Shown: piece after piece, positions 25,107 to 34,669 of the stretch
Layout: every line of letters starts with the position of its first letter
Position numbering within the stretch: position 1 is the stretch's first letter
Assembly: GCA_018141845.1 (NCBI GenBank)
Contig: CP073340.1
Span: 1,761,001-1,825,000 of the forward strand
Direction: 5' to 3'
Length of the DNA: 64,000 nucleotides
DNA from: Lachnospiraceae bacterium oral taxon 096
GTDB lineage: Bacteria; Bacillota; Clostridia; Lachnospirales; Lachnospiraceae
Notes under the pieces: model-generated
What the model was told of the DNA's origin: nothing
What the model saw: the letters and a program-made list of their open reading frames with translations, nothing else
Database searches by the model: none
Program-made: the position numbers and the translations under genes

Positions 25107-27749
25107 TTATTTCTGTAAATGTGCAAGTTGTAAGGTTACCTGCTGCATCATTTTTTCATAGCCAGAAAGCTTTTCTCTTTCTTCATCAATTTTTGCCTGT
25201 GGTGCCTTACTGATAAACTTTTCATTGCCAAGCATTCCCTTTGCTCTAGCAATTTCCCCAGCTAAGCGCTTTTCTTCTTTCTTTAGGCGTTCAATTTCCT
25301 TTTCAATATCCACAAGCTCTGCAAATGGCATATAAAAACTTGCTCCAGCAATAACGGCAGAAACGGCATCATCATCAATTTTTGACTTATCCTTTTGAAT
25401 AATCACATCGGAAGCTAAAGCGAGCATACTAAAGAAATGTTTTGATTCATCAAAGATCTTTGCAATCTCCTCATTTTCCGTAACAACATAGACCAAAGCC
25501 TTCTTACTTGGTGGAACATTCATAGAACTTCTCACATTTCGGATATTTCGCACAGCTTCTTTGATGGTCTCCACCTTGGATTCTTCGACAGGCAGATGAT
25601 ACTTTTCTTGATACTTTGGCCAAGGAGAAAGCATAATCGTTTCCTCTTGCTCATTTAAGTTACAAAAGATTTCTTCCGTAATAAATGGCATATAAGGGTG
25701 AAGAAGCTTTAACATATCATTTAAGACAGTCTTTAGTGTCCAAAGCGCAGCATTTTTTGTCGTATCTGTTTCACTCCAAAGACGAGGTTTTACCATTTCA
25801 ATGTACCAATCACAGAATTCTTCCCATACAAAATCATAGACCTTTGATAGGGCGATACCGAGCTCATATTTATCCAGATTTTCGGTCACATCTTGAACAA
25901 GAGTATTGGCTTTTGACAAAATCCATCGATCAGCAAGAGTGAGAGAAGAAAGCGGAGTATTTTTATAGGCATCATCCTTTAAATTCATCATAATAAAGCG
26001 AGAGGCATTCCAAACCTTATTGGCAAAGTTTCGACTGGCCTCGACTCTTTCCCAATAAAAACGCATATCATTTCCAGGAGCATTGCCGGTCATTAATGTC
26101 ATTCGAAGGGCATCGGCACCATATTTTTCAATCACTTCGAGTGGATCAATACCATTGCCAAGAGATTTACTCATCTTTCTACCTTGAGAATCTCGAACAA
26201 GTCCATGAATGAGTACGGTGTGAAAAGGACTCTTTCCTGTCTGCTCATAGCCAGAAAATACCATTCGAACAACCCAGAAAAAGATAATATCATATCCTGT
26301 CACTAAGACATCTGTTGGGTAAAAATAATCGAGTTCTTCGGTGTGTTTTGGCCAACCCAAAGTCGAAAATGGCCAAAGAGCAGAAGAAAACCAAGTATCT
26401 AGTGTATCTTCATCTTGTACAAAGTGCGTACAACCACACTTTTCACAAGTCGTCGGTTTTGTTTTAGAAACAACAATGTCACCACATTGCTCGCAATAGT
26501 AAGCAGGTATGCGATGCCCCCACCAAATTTGTCTAGAAATACACCAATCCTTAATGTTTTCCAGCCAATGTAAATAAGTTTTTCCATAACTTTCTGGAAT
26601 AAATTGTAAATCGCCATTTTCAATAGCAGAAATCGCCGGCTTAGCCATTTCTTCCATCTTGACAAACCACTGCTGCTTAATCATTGGCTCAACCGTTGAT
26701 TTGCAACGATCATGTGTACCGACATTATGGCGGTGAGGAACAACCTTTACTAAAAGTCCCTGTGCCTTTAAATCTTCAACCATTGCTTTTCTAGCTTCAT
26801 AGCGGTCCATTTTGTCATACTTTGAACCTGGACAATCGATTGTTGCATCATCATGCATAATACAAAGTTCTTCTAAGTTGTGGCGTTTTCCCACTTCAAA
26901 GTCATTTGGATCATGTGCAGGGGTAATCTTTACACAGCCAGTTCCAAACTCTTTATCTACATATTCATCGGCAATCACAGGAATTGTTCTATTCGTCAGT
27001 GGCAACTGCACTCTTTTTCCAATGAGGTCTTGATATCGCTCATCCTCTGGATGGACAGCCACAGCCATATCGCCAAGCAAGGTCTCTGGTCTTGTTGTTG
27101 CAATTTCTACAAACTTTCCCTCTTCTTTAACGATCGGATAAAGAATGTGCCAGAAAAATCCGTCTTGATCGACATGTTCAACTTCCGCATCAGAAATCGA
27201 AGTCTGGCAGATCGGGCACCAGTTGATAATTCTTGAACCACGATAGATGTATCCTTTTTTATAGAGCTGAATAAAGACTTCCTGAACAGCCTCTGAACAG
27301 CCCTCATCCATGGTAAATCGCTCTCTGTCCCAGTCAGCACTGACACCAAGTTTGTAGAGCTGATTAATGATTTTTGAGCCATATTCTTCTTTCCATTTCC
27401 AAACTTCTTCTAAAAATCCATCTCTTCCAAGATCATGTTTATCGATGCCTTGGTCTTTTAGGCGATTGATCACTTTTACTTCTGTGGCAATGGCCGCATG
27501 ATCGGTTCCTGGTTGCCACAAAGCTTCAAATCCTTGCATTCGCTTATATCGGATCAAAATATCTTGCATTGTATTATCTAGTGCATGTCCCATATGTAAT
27601 TGCCCCGTAATATTTGGCGGTGGCATGACAATGGTAAATGGCTTTTTGTCACGGTCGACTTTGGCGTGAAAATATTTCATCTTTAGCCATTTTTCATAGG
27701 TTTTTCCCTCCATTTGGGATGGATTATAATTTTTTTCTAGTTCCTTCAT
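25107..27749 (-). CDS. valS: Valyl-tRNA synthetase
   Basis: Class I synthetase for tRNA-Val, with an editing domain. It has 880 aa. The HIGH motif is HMGH at 52-55 (GQLHMGHALD), and KMSKS is in GRKMSKSLGN at about 525-534. The CP1 editing domain lies between them (about 190-340, with ATTRPETLLGD). An extra zinc-like CxxC pair occurs in CEQCGDIV...CEKCGCTH (about 414-440). The C-terminal coiled coil that touches the tRNA elbow (about 815-880) is rich in Glu and Lys. Only 10 bp separate it from the TPR-like gene upstream, so no T-box leader is present; it depends on the upstream promoter at 33.4 kb or on one inside a gene. Confidence 0.97.
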   Translation of the reverse strand: MKELEKNYNPSQMEGKTYEKWLKMKYFHAKVDRDKKPFTIVMPPPNITGQLHMGHALDNTMQDILIRYKRMQGFEALWQPGTDHAAIATEVKVINRLKDQGIDKHDLGRDGFLEEVWKWKEEYGSKIINQLYKLGVSADWDRERFTMDEGCSEAVQEVFIQLYKKGYIYRGSRIINWCPICQTSISDAEVEHVDQDGFFWHILYPIVKEEGKFVEIATTRPETLLGDMAVAVHPEDERYQDLIGKRVQLPLTNRTIPVIADEYVDKEFGTGCVKITPAHDPNDFEVGKRHNLEELCIMHDDATIDCPGSKYDKMDRYEARKAMVEDLKAQGLLVKVVPHRHNVGTHDRCKSTVEPMIKQQWFVKMEEMAKPAISAIENGDLQFIPESYGKTYLHWLENIKDWCISRQIWWGHRIPAYYCEQCGDIVVSKTKPTTCEKCGCTHFVQDEDTLDTWFSSALWPFSTLGWPKHTEELDYFYPTDVLVTGYDIIFFWVVRMVFSGYEQTGKSPFHTVLIHGLVRDSQGRKMSKSLGNGIDPLEVIEKYGADALRMTLMTGNAPGNDMRFYWERVEASRNFANKVWNASRFIMMNLKDDAYKNTPLSSLTLADRWILSKANTLVQDVTENLDKYELGIALSKVYDFVWEEFCDWYIEMVKPRLWSETDTTKNAALWTLKTVLNDMLKLLHPYMPFITEEIFCNLNEQEETIMLSPWPKYQEKYHLPVEESKVETIKEAVRNIRNVRSSMNVPPSKKALVYVVTENEEIAKIFDESKHFFSMLALASDVIIQKDKSKIDDDAVSAVIAGASFYMPFAELVDIEKEIERLKKEEKRLAGEIARAKGMLGNEKFISKAPQAKIDEEREKLSGYEKMMQQVTLQLAHLQK

Positions 27750-27759
27750 TTTGTCTCCT

Positions 27760-28575
27760 CTACATCATATTTCGGTATTCCTGTTTCCAGGTCTGAATGA
27801 TCGACTCCACTTTTTTGTCTGTGTCATCGGTATGGTCATGGGAAAACCATTGTGAAATTTCTTTCAATATTGGAAGCGATGTTGCCTGTTCTAGGCTATC
27901 TCTAAATTCTGCATCCCATTCCTTCTTGCTCTGTTCATCGAGGTCTTGAAAATATTGTTCATCAAAGCTTAAATCAGGAGCAATGAGCATAATATGATAC
28001 ATCTCTTTTAGACAGTGCCTATCCTTTATCTGATTGTAGGCGATGGCATATTCTTTATAGGCGTCTAAAAAAAGAAAAAGATTGGCATATGCACTGCCAA
28101 GATTGGCATGAACACTCGCTAAAAATTCGTCCGTAACGACCATGTCTTTTGGAAAATTCAATACTTTTTGATAAGTGTCTGCTGCCCGTTGATATCTTTT
28201 TTGTTCAAACAGTGTATTCGCCATTTCAAATAAATATTCTGCTCTATGCAATTTTCGATAAGCTTCCAGTTTTTTTCGATAGTGATTGAGTTCAACAGCA
28301 CTATACATACGGGTACAGTCAAGAAGAGTCAATAAAATCTCATCATTAGAAGCCTGTTCTTTTTTCATTTTTTGCAGATAGGAACTGAATTGCAAAAGTC
28401 CAAGCTCCAAATCTAAAAACTCAAACAGTGGTTGAGAAATCAAGCTTTCTCTGGCAAGAATAGGATTTTCATAAACGACATACAATAATTCTTCCAAAGA
28501 ATAGACATGAATATTTAATTCTGCAATATAGAGAGGATGTAAAACCTCACTTTGTTCACATACAATTAATCCCAT
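27760..28575 (-). CDS. TPR-like helical protein linked to DUF5716/DUF5717
   Basis: A 271-residue, probably cytosolic, all-helical protein. A TPR-like block is visible at about 113-190 (LFEMANTLFEQKRYQRAADT and HANLGSAYANLFLFLDAYKE). The first 60 residues (from GLIVCEQSEV) start with a short beta segment and contain PLYIAELNIHVYSLEELLY, which looks like a family signature. No signal peptide or membrane helix. Its start overlaps the DUF5716 gene by 10 bp, and valS follows after 10 bp. The close coupling suggests that it is the third member of a DUF5717-DUF5716 complex. Function unknown. Confidence 0.72.
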   Translation of the reverse strand: MGLIVCEQSEVLHPLYIAELNIHVYSLEELLYVVYENPILARESLISQPLFEFLDLELGLLQFSSYLQKMKKEQASNDEILLTLLDCTRMYSAVELNHYRKKLEAYRKLHRAEYLFEMANTLFEQKRYQRAADTYQKVLNFPKDMVVTDEFLASVHANLGSAYANLFLFLDAYKEYAIAYNQIKDRHCLKEMYHIMLIAPDLSFDEQYFQDLDEQSKKEWDAEFRDSLEQATSLPILKEISQWFSHDHTDDTDKKVESIIQTWKQEYRNMM

Positions 28576-29804
28576 AAGTTCACCTCTTTAATTAAATGGG
28601 CTCTTTTGCCCATGGGATAGATGTCTCCAAAGCCCGCATCTTTGATTTCTACCATCATCGTCTGTGCATCTTTAAATACAGTCCTTACATCGATGCGTCG
28701 AGTCTTTTGTGGCCTTTTTGGTAAAAAGTCAAGTGAAATCTTCACCACTTTCATTCTCCGCTTTCGAAGGTCAAGTGGGGTAATCTTAAAGTCAAGTGAA
28801 TTGACTCCGTCTGCAATCATTCGCCATTGACTAGAAGCTGTGTACCAATTATCTCCCGCCCTAGCAATCGGGGTATCACATTCTTTGGTCTTATGGATTA
28901 ATGGAAGCGATACCGTAGAACTTAATCTTCCATCGCAAATGCAAGTAAAATGAAATGGTGATTTTGGGCTTGCAAAATCCACACCTCTATAGCAAGCACC
29001 CATAGCAAAAAGAGCTTGCTCAGAATAAACTTTTCTTCGCTGACATACCACACGCATAAAATTTTCTGCCCAAGAAACTTCAGAAAAGCATCGTCCCACC
29101 AATAAAATCGAAGAAAAGATTTTTCTAGCTAAGACTTCTTTTCCAATCGAAGTCAGGATATCATCAGCAATTTTAATCCCCTTTGGTGTGTTGAGGATAT
29201 CTTGGTCAAATCCTTCATGGATATCCTCTCGCTGTGCAATCACTACAGGCTTTGGTCCACTACCTCGATGCACCCGAAGTTCATAGTAATGGATTTTGGT
29301 ATCGGATACAAAAAAGAGTCCGACATTGTTTGTCCACATATCTTTATTTTGGCTCATCACATAATAGATAAAACTCTCACTTCGACTAATGACATGAATA
29401 TGTGATCTATAGTAGCCCAAGTCAACAAAACAATCCATAATCTGATTGGTAATGTCCGATTCTACTTTTGGTATGGAAATGACAATTTCATCTGGGTATC
29501 GGGCATCAAATTTATTGACGCTCTTTTCAATGATTTCTTTGAGAAAGTGACGTAATAATTCATTGCCATGATACTTTTTCCCCTGAATGGTTGCGGTTCC
29601 ATGCTTGGCTGTCAAAGTCAACAGTCGATCTGTCAGGGTAAGTTCTCCTAGACTTTGGTCAAAAGCATCATCCCCAACATACCAGGTCTCTTTTAATTTT
29701 TCTCTTGCGACCAATGTTTTAAAAGTCAACGCCTCGGTTTCTCCAAAGTAAACCAATGTGGTACTCTCATCGCTCAGGTCAATCCCCAGTACTCTGGCCT
29801 CCAT
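28566..29804 (-). CDS. DUF5716-type protein with actin/Hsp70-like ATPase fold features
   Basis: 412 aa. The N-terminus (VLGIDLSDESTTLVYFG, residues 5-21) looks like the phosphate-1 loop of the actin/Hsp70/FtsA fold. NVGLFFVSDTKIHYYEL (about 159-175) could be phosphate-2. A stretch at about 233-276 (ILLVGRCFSEVSW...EQALFAMGACYRG) matches the layout of the Hsp70 adenosine motif and its following DEAVAYGAA element, but the usual GG is changed to GR. The C-terminal third is beta-rich and basic. It shares its first base with the stop of the DUF5717 gene (TAATG) and overlaps the TPR gene. From memory, DUF5716 and DUF5717 genes are paired in Lachnospiraceae. Biochemical role unknown; nucleotide binding is an inference. 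Confidence 0.74.
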   Translation of the reverse strand: MEARVLGIDLSDESTTLVYFGETEALTFKTLVAREKLKETWYVGDDAFDQSLGELTLTDRLLTLTAKHGTATIQGKKYHGNELLRHFLKEIIEKSVNKFDARYPDEIVISIPKVESDITNQIMDCFVDLGYYRSHIHVISRSESFIYYVMSQNKDMWTNNVGLFFVSDTKIHYYELRVHRGSGPKPVVIAQREDIHEGFDQDILNTPKGIKIADDILTSIGKEVLARKIFSSILLVGRCFSEVSWAENFMRVVCQRRKVYSEQALFAMGACYRGVDFASPKSPFHFTCICDGRLSSTVSLPLIHKTKECDTPIARAGDNWYTASSQWRMIADGVNSLDFKITPLDLRKRRMKVVKISLDFLPKRPQKTRRIDVRTVFKDAQTMMVEIKDAGFGDIYPMGKRAHLIKEVNLWD

Positions 29805-32800
29805 TAATCTTTACTCCCTTTTGTCTGAATTGTAAATAATAACTTTGTCATGGCATCTTTACATACATAATTTTCTAATTCAGCCTGCAAATGAGACTTT
29901 GGAATACTTGCCAGTTTATTTAGGCAGATAAAGCGACTATCTTCTTGGTGGTGATCGATCACTTCCCCCTTTAAACTGCCTTCAAGTAAAGGAATGCCAT
30001 TATTTTCGCTATAAATTTTGTAGTCCCACTGTTCCCCAGAAAATAGCGTCTTTGTGGCAACATAGAAGTTTTGATACATATTTCTTATGTTGTCTCTATG
30101 ATATTCTTTGTCATACGGTGAAACCTTGCTGTGCAAGAAAATTTCCTCTCCCTTCGTGTGATAGACCAAAATGGAGCTTTCCAAAATTTCTTCAGGAATC
30201 GGAATAAACTTTGCAAGCTTTTTGTAGTAATCAAAGAGAATATCTTCTTCAATCAGTAAAAAGACTAAGCTTTTTGCTAAAGCCTTTTGTCTTTCACTTA
30301 ATATGTCTTTTGTAGTGTAATACTTTGTCAGTGCCATGGCATAAAGAAGAGGGATCTTTTGAATATTTGAGCTTGTCTCCATACTGGCCTCTAGATACTC
30401 AAATACTTGTAAAGAGGTATCTTCATGTTCAACAAAATAGGCATAGGATTTCAAACTAAAAAATGCTTTTACCAAAGTGTCACTGACTTTCATTCGACTG
30501 ATATACCAGTAAAAAGTCTGATCAATATGCTCGCTGTGGTTACTAAAGAGCATCTGGGCCAGCAGGCGTTCTTCTAAATCCGCTGTCTTTGCTCCAACTT
30601 CAATGGCTTTTTCTAAGAGAAGATACATATTTTTGCTACTACCATTATATTTTTTTGCTGCAAAATCAAGGATAATCTCCTCTTGACAACCATTGATAAC
30701 CGAAGTGAAAACTAAGTTAAGCAAGAGATCATCATCGATCTTTTCTTGATTGATTAATAGTTTCGTGCAAAGATTGGATAAGTCTTTTGAAGAAAGCTTA
30801 TCGCAACCAAATGTCTTTATCATAGCATAGGCTTTTTTCACTCTTCCTCTGGCAATAAAGGTATTGCAAATGAGCTGGCGTTCCTTTTGGTCGAGTAAAC
30901 TCTTATCAATGCTGTCTAAAAACTCATCTGCCCCCAAAGACCACTGCTCCATGGCCTGTTGCTGATAAAATTGAACCAGAACAGATAAAATCTTTGTCTT
31001 AAAGGCAGCAGTAATTTTTACATCACGCATTGCATCCTGTAATAGTTCAGCTTTTGTGGCATCTACTTGTTCTTGCTCTACCATATGCTTTAAATTTGCA
31101 ATGTGCAATAATGGATGCGACGGATATATATGGTAACACTGCGTCAACACATCCACAAGATCCAGAGCCATCTGTGCTTCGTTGCCAAACCGAGCATAGC
31201 GATTTCCATAGGCATCTTGGAATAAAACAATAGTATCATCTGTTGGAATGGGAATGAAGCTTTCGCCATCTTCAAATGCATAAATATGCTCTCCTTTTAA
31301 TTGTGGATAGATGACCACCACTTGTTTAATCAAAGGATCTACCTTTTGAATGCGATAGGCACAAAGAATGGATGGCAAAACCCTTGCCAACTGTTCATCC
31401 ACAATGTCTACAGATAAAACTTCCTGATAAATCACAGCAAGAGAAGAATCAATATGGGCTTGTTTTGCCTCTTCTAGGGCATAACTTGTCATTTCATCAA
31501 TATAGGCGAGGTAAATTTCGCTATTTTTTGGATAAAAGGATAAAATATTGGCATACAGATAGGCTCTATGCTGTTGGTCAAGAAGTCTTTTTTTATCTGC
31601 AAAATACCAAAGCACCTCTTCGGGAATGACTTGGTCATAGTTTTTTGGTAAAGATAAAATAAAGGCCTCATTGATGCCAGTCAGAGCAATCTGCTGTTCA
31701 ATGCCAAGTTGATACCAATAGTGGACGCTGTTATCCTTTATCTTCCCTCTTAATAGTGCAGAACAAATTCCTGATAAAAATTCTCGCTCTGGTGTATCCT
31801 TATATAACTTCTTAAGTAACTGAAAATGTAAGCCTTCAAATGAACGAATACTAATGGCACGTTTGGCAATGATTTCGGCCAGTTCTCTACTAATTGCATG
31901 ATACTTTGCACCACAGCAAAAAGCATGGACTTCAAAAGCACCAATATCATGCAAAAATTCAGTGTGCTTTGCCAAAAATTGACAATAACAAATATAGAGG
32001 TAAGGGCTGGTACAACCATCTTGATATACAACTTTATATAACTCAAACAATTCCGACGCATCATTTTGTAATGCGATGTCAAGATGAATCAGTCTTGGCA
32101 ATAATTGATGAAGATGATTTTCCGTAATCATTCTTCTCATTAAGCGAATAAGGCTTGGTCGTTTACTTTCCTTTGCAAAGACAACAACTTCAAGGTATTC
32201 TAAAAGAAGATATTCTTCTACTAGATCCAAACGATTTTCTTTTATATTTTCTCGGATCGTATCGATAATATCCGCTGCCTTACTCTTTTCACCTGCAAGA
32301 TAATAGACTTCAGCAAGCAATAGTTTTCGATATTCGACTTTCGTTTCTTCACCTTCTAGATTTTCAAGTGCATTGACCATGGAGGCAATACAATCCTTTT
32401 TTTCCTTCTCCTTGGTCATAAAGGCGATGCGTGCCCTAGTGTAATCAAACCAATACCTTCTGGTTTCGTAGGATTTTTTCTTTCTCTCTTGTCCACTTCC
32501 TGAGTAGACATCAATGTCTACACAAAAACTTTCTCCCACACTGATGAAATAAATCTTTCCCACATTGTGCCCTCGATAGAGACGGCTCTTTTTTATGGTA
32601 AATGTGTAGTTTGATTGATGATTTGTAAAATTTTCATTAGTTAAAATCCGAGTAGATAATTCCACAAAATCACCATCGGCGTGGATGGCAAAGCCAAGAT
32701 ATCCCCACGTATTTCTCTTGATTGGGACTTCAACGACAACATCCTCCAAAAGATCAGAAAATGAAAATTTTTGTTGTTCAAAGCTTAGGTAAACGGGAGT

Positions 32801-33364
32801 CTTTACTCCAGCAGCAATTAAAAACTCCTCCAGTGCATTATTTTTATTGGTACGGTCAAAAAAGGCACTATATAGAGCACAGAGTCTTGGCGTATTCATA
32901 AACTTGGCATGCAAAAAGTGTTTATATTGGAAAAGCTCTAGAGCACTTTCCCAATCTGCTTTGGCAATGAGAGCAAAGTCCTCAATACTTTCAATATCAT
33001 CTAAAATGTCCGTATTTTGCCCAGGTACAACCGTAAATGAAAAAGGCAAAACCATTTCCCCTGCATTGGTCACAAGGTCGAGCTGGCCTTTCATTACCTC
33101 TTTGGGATTTAAAAAGCGAGTATCAATCTCTAAGGTTACTTTATTTTTTATTCCACCAAAAGAAGGCGCAAGAACTCTTACGCGATAATTGGAAGAATAA
33201 ACTAATCCCTTTGCATATATGCGATTTTTGCTCTCAATATTGATTTCTATTTTAATTATTTCGCCTGATTTTACTGGCATATCAATATTTTCTGGAATTA
33301 CAGAAATTTCTGGAAGAACTTGATCGATGATTCCCTTAGCTAGTCGATTGATTTTCTCTCTCAT
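29804..33364 (-). CDS. DUF5717-type giant protein: Ig-like N-terminal domains and helical solenoid
   Basis: 1186 aa with no signal peptide or membrane segment. After a short helix (about 1-20), the first domain (about 20-115) is beta-rich and ends in PFSFTVVPG, like bacterial Ig/BACON-type domains. A helical link (about 120-200) leads to a second beta-rich domain (about 205-300). From about 310 to 1090 the protein is a long alpha-helical solenoid resembling degenerate TPR/HEAT arrays, followed by a final beta-rich part (about 1095-1186). It is the first gene of the long operon and is served by the promoter at 33413-33442. The start has only a weak ribosome site. Size and architecture suggest a scaffold. 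Function unknown. Confidence 0.75.
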   Translation of the reverse strand: MREKINRLAKGIIDQVLPEISVIPENIDMPVKSGEIIKIEINIESKNRIYAKGLVYSSNYRVRVLAPSFGGIKNKVTLEIDTRFLNPKEVMKGQLDLVTNAGEMVLPFSFTVVPGQNTDILDDIESIEDFALIAKADWESALELFQYKHFLHAKFMNTPRLCALYSAFFDRTNKNNALEEFLIAAGVKTPVYLSFEQQKFSFSDLLEDVVVEVPIKRNTWGYLGFAIHADGDFVELSTRILTNENFTNHQSNYTFTIKKSRLYRGHNVGKIYFISVGESFCVDIDVYSGSGQERKKKSYETRRYWFDYTRARIAFMTKEKEKKDCIASMVNALENLEGEETKVEYRKLLLAEVYYLAGEKSKAADIIDTIRENIKENRLDLVEEYLLLEYLEVVVFAKESKRPSLIRLMRRMITENHLHQLLPRLIHLDIALQNDASELFELYKVVYQDGCTSPYLYICYCQFLAKHTEFLHDIGAFEVHAFCCGAKYHAISRELAEIIAKRAISIRSFEGLHFQLLKKLYKDTPEREFLSGICSALLRGKIKDNSVHYWYQLGIEQQIALTGINEAFILSLPKNYDQVIPEEVLWYFADKKRLLDQQHRAYLYANILSFYPKNSEIYLAYIDEMTSYALEEAKQAHIDSSLAVIYQEVLSVDIVDEQLARVLPSILCAYRIQKVDPLIKQVVVIYPQLKGEHIYAFEDGESFIPIPTDDTIVLFQDAYGNRYARFGNEAQMALDLVDVLTQCYHIYPSHPLLHIANLKHMVEQEQVDATKAELLQDAMRDVKITAAFKTKILSVLVQFYQQQAMEQWSLGADEFLDSIDKSLLDQKERQLICNTFIARGRVKKAYAMIKTFGCDKLSSKDLSNLCTKLLINQEKIDDDLLLNLVFTSVINGCQEEIILDFAAKKYNGSSKNMYLLLEKAIEVGAKTADLEERLLAQMLFSNHSEHIDQTFYWYISRMKVSDTLVKAFFSLKSYAYFVEHEDTSLQVFEYLEASMETSSNIQKIPLLYAMALTKYYTTKDILSERQKALAKSLVFLLIEEDILFDYYKKLAKFIPIPEEILESSILVYHTKGEEIFLHSKVSPYDKEYHRDNIRNMYQNFYVATKTLFSGEQWDYKIYSENNGIPLLEGSLKGEVIDHHQEDSRFICLNKLASIPKSHLQAELENYVCKDAMTKLLFTIQTKGSKD

Positions 33365-33412
33365 AAAGCACCCATTCTAAATTTATATTCTCTACCTCAA
33401 GCGGCTTGTACC

Positions 33413-33442
33413 ATTATAGCATAAATAACTTTAAAATTACAA
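33413..33442 (-). promoter_or_regulatory. Promoter of the DUF5717-valS-folC unit
   Basis: On the minus strand TTGTAA (33437-33442), an 18-bp spacer and TATAAT (33413-33418), about 50 bp upstream of the DUF5717 start. Confidence 0.6.
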
Positions 33443-33448
33443 TTATAC

Positions 33449-33477
33449 TTGAATTAAAAGATTAAGCTTGGTATGAT
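33449..33477 (+). promoter_or_regulatory. Promoter of the DUF4364 gene
   Basis: TTGAAT (33449-33454), a 17-bp spacer and TATGAT (33472-33477). It is divergent from the DUF5717 promoter, with -35 boxes only 6 bp apart, so one regulator could affect both. Confidence 0.6.
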
Positions 33478-33508
33478 GTTATATTATATAGGAAAGTGGA
33501 GGTCAACG

Positions 33509-34024
33509 ATGTCTGTAACGACAATCCTTTATAAATTGATGGTTTTGTATATGTTAAACCGCGTCAACTTTACCTTGACCAATGCACAAATGTCGGAGTT
33601 CTTTTTAAATCATAAGTACACAGATTATTTTTCTTTTCAAGAGACGATATCTGAACTTGTGGAGGCCAAATTAATTCATGTCCGTTCCAATCACCATGCA
33701 TCGCGCTATGAAATTACAAAGGATGGAGAGGAAACGTTAAAGTACTTTAGCCATAAAATTTCTCCACCGATTATGAATGAAATTGATGAATACATCAAGG
33801 AAAATAAGTTTAAATTGCGCAATGAGGTTGGAAATATCGCCGATTACTACCAGACTTCCAACCTCGATTATGTGGTTCATTGTGAAGTGCGCGAAGGAAA
33901 AAACATTCTCATTAGCCTTGATTTATCTGTTCCTGATGAAGAAACTGCTGCACATATGTGTGATAACTGGCGTGACAAATGTCAAGAAATTTACCAATAT
34001 CTATCTTTTAACCTTCTTGGTTAA
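33509..34024 (+). CDS. DUF4364 family protein (PadR-like winged-helix regulator)
   Basis: 171 aa from the ATG at 33509, which has GGAGG 7 bp upstream; an earlier ATG at 33473 has none. The first 80 residues form a winged helix: ILYKLMVLYMLNRV, then a helix ending NAQMSEFFLN, and a wing around HASRYEITKDG. The C-terminal half is an alpha/beta domain (about 95-171) typical of DUF4364, a family seen in Clostridia and related to PadR regulators. It is divergent from the DUF5717 operon, whose promoter it may control. Its 3' end overlaps that of engB by 17 bp. Confidence 0.82.
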   Translation: MSVTTILYKLMVLYMLNRVNFTLTNAQMSEFFLNHKYTDYFSFQETISELVEAKLIHVRSNHHASRYEITKDGEETLKYFSHKISPPIMNEIDEYIKENKFKLRNEVGNIADYYQTSNLDYVVHCEVREGKNILISLDLSVPDEETAAHMCDNWRDKCQEIYQYLSFNLLG

Positions 34025-34601
34025 CAATCTTTTCAATCAAGGCATAGAGCTCTTCTTTTCCTTGTTTGGACTGTGAGGAGAAGGGTAAAATTGTGGTGTT
34101 TTCGCTACAATTGAGCCCTTCTTTTATTATCTTTATTTGCTTTTGAATCTGACTTCTCTTTATTTTGTCCAACTTAGTCGCAATAATGATAGGTTCATAT
34201 CCTTGATGACAAATCCAATGATACATTAGTTTGTCATTTTCTGATGGTGCGTGGCGAATGTCAATCAACAAGAATACACCGCACAATTGTTTTGAAGTGT
34301 GCAAATATCGCTCAATCATCTTTCCCCATTGTGCTTTTACTTCTTCTGATGCCTTGGCATATCCATAGCCTGGCAAATCGACAAAATATAAATTCCCATT
34401 GATCTTATAGTAATTGATGGTCTGTGTTTTTCCAGGCGATGATGAAGTCCTAGCTAGGGATCTTCGGTTCATCAATGCATTAATTAAACTTGATTTTCCT
34501 ACATTTGATTTTCCCGCAAAGGCAATTTCTGGAAAATCATTGTCAGGAAAGGTGCTTGTTATACCACATACCGTCTCTAATTCTGCACTCTTAATAATCA
34601 T
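34008..34601 (-). CDS. engB: Ribosome biogenesis GTPase EngB (YsxC/YihA)
   Basis: Essential GTPase for 50S subunit assembly. It has 197 aa. G1 is AGKSNVGKSS (about 29-38), G2 is in SSPGKTQTINYY (about 53-64, with the conserved Thr), G3 is DLPGYG (about 75-80) and G4 is TKLDK (about 142-146). The start has GAGGAGG. It follows clpX behind a strong terminator, so it is expressed by read-through or from a weak promoter that I cannot see. In Bacillus the homologue lies in the lonA-engB region beside clpX, which fits this order. Confidence 0.95.
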   Translation of the reverse strand: MIIKSAELETVCGITSTFPDNDFPEIAFAGKSNVGKSSLINALMNRRSLARTSSSPGKTQTINYYKINGNLYFVDLPGYGYAKASEEVKAQWGKMIERYLHTSKQLCGVFLLIDIRHAPSENDKLMYHWICHQGYEPIIIATKLDKIKRSQIQKQIKIIKEGLNCSENTTILPFSSQSKQGKEELYALIEKIVNQEG

Positions 34602-34627
34602 ATTTTTCCTCCTCTTCGTTCTTACTT

Positions 34628-34664
34628 AAAAAAATGCGTTTGCCTTGAGGCAAACGCATTTTTT
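34628..34664 (-). terminator. Terminator after clpX
   Basis: A perfect 14-bp stem (34631-34644 against 34649-34662) with a TTGA loop. On the minus strand it is followed by a T run. It separates clpX from engB and would lower engB transcription. Confidence 0.85.
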
Positions 34665-34669
34665 GTCTT

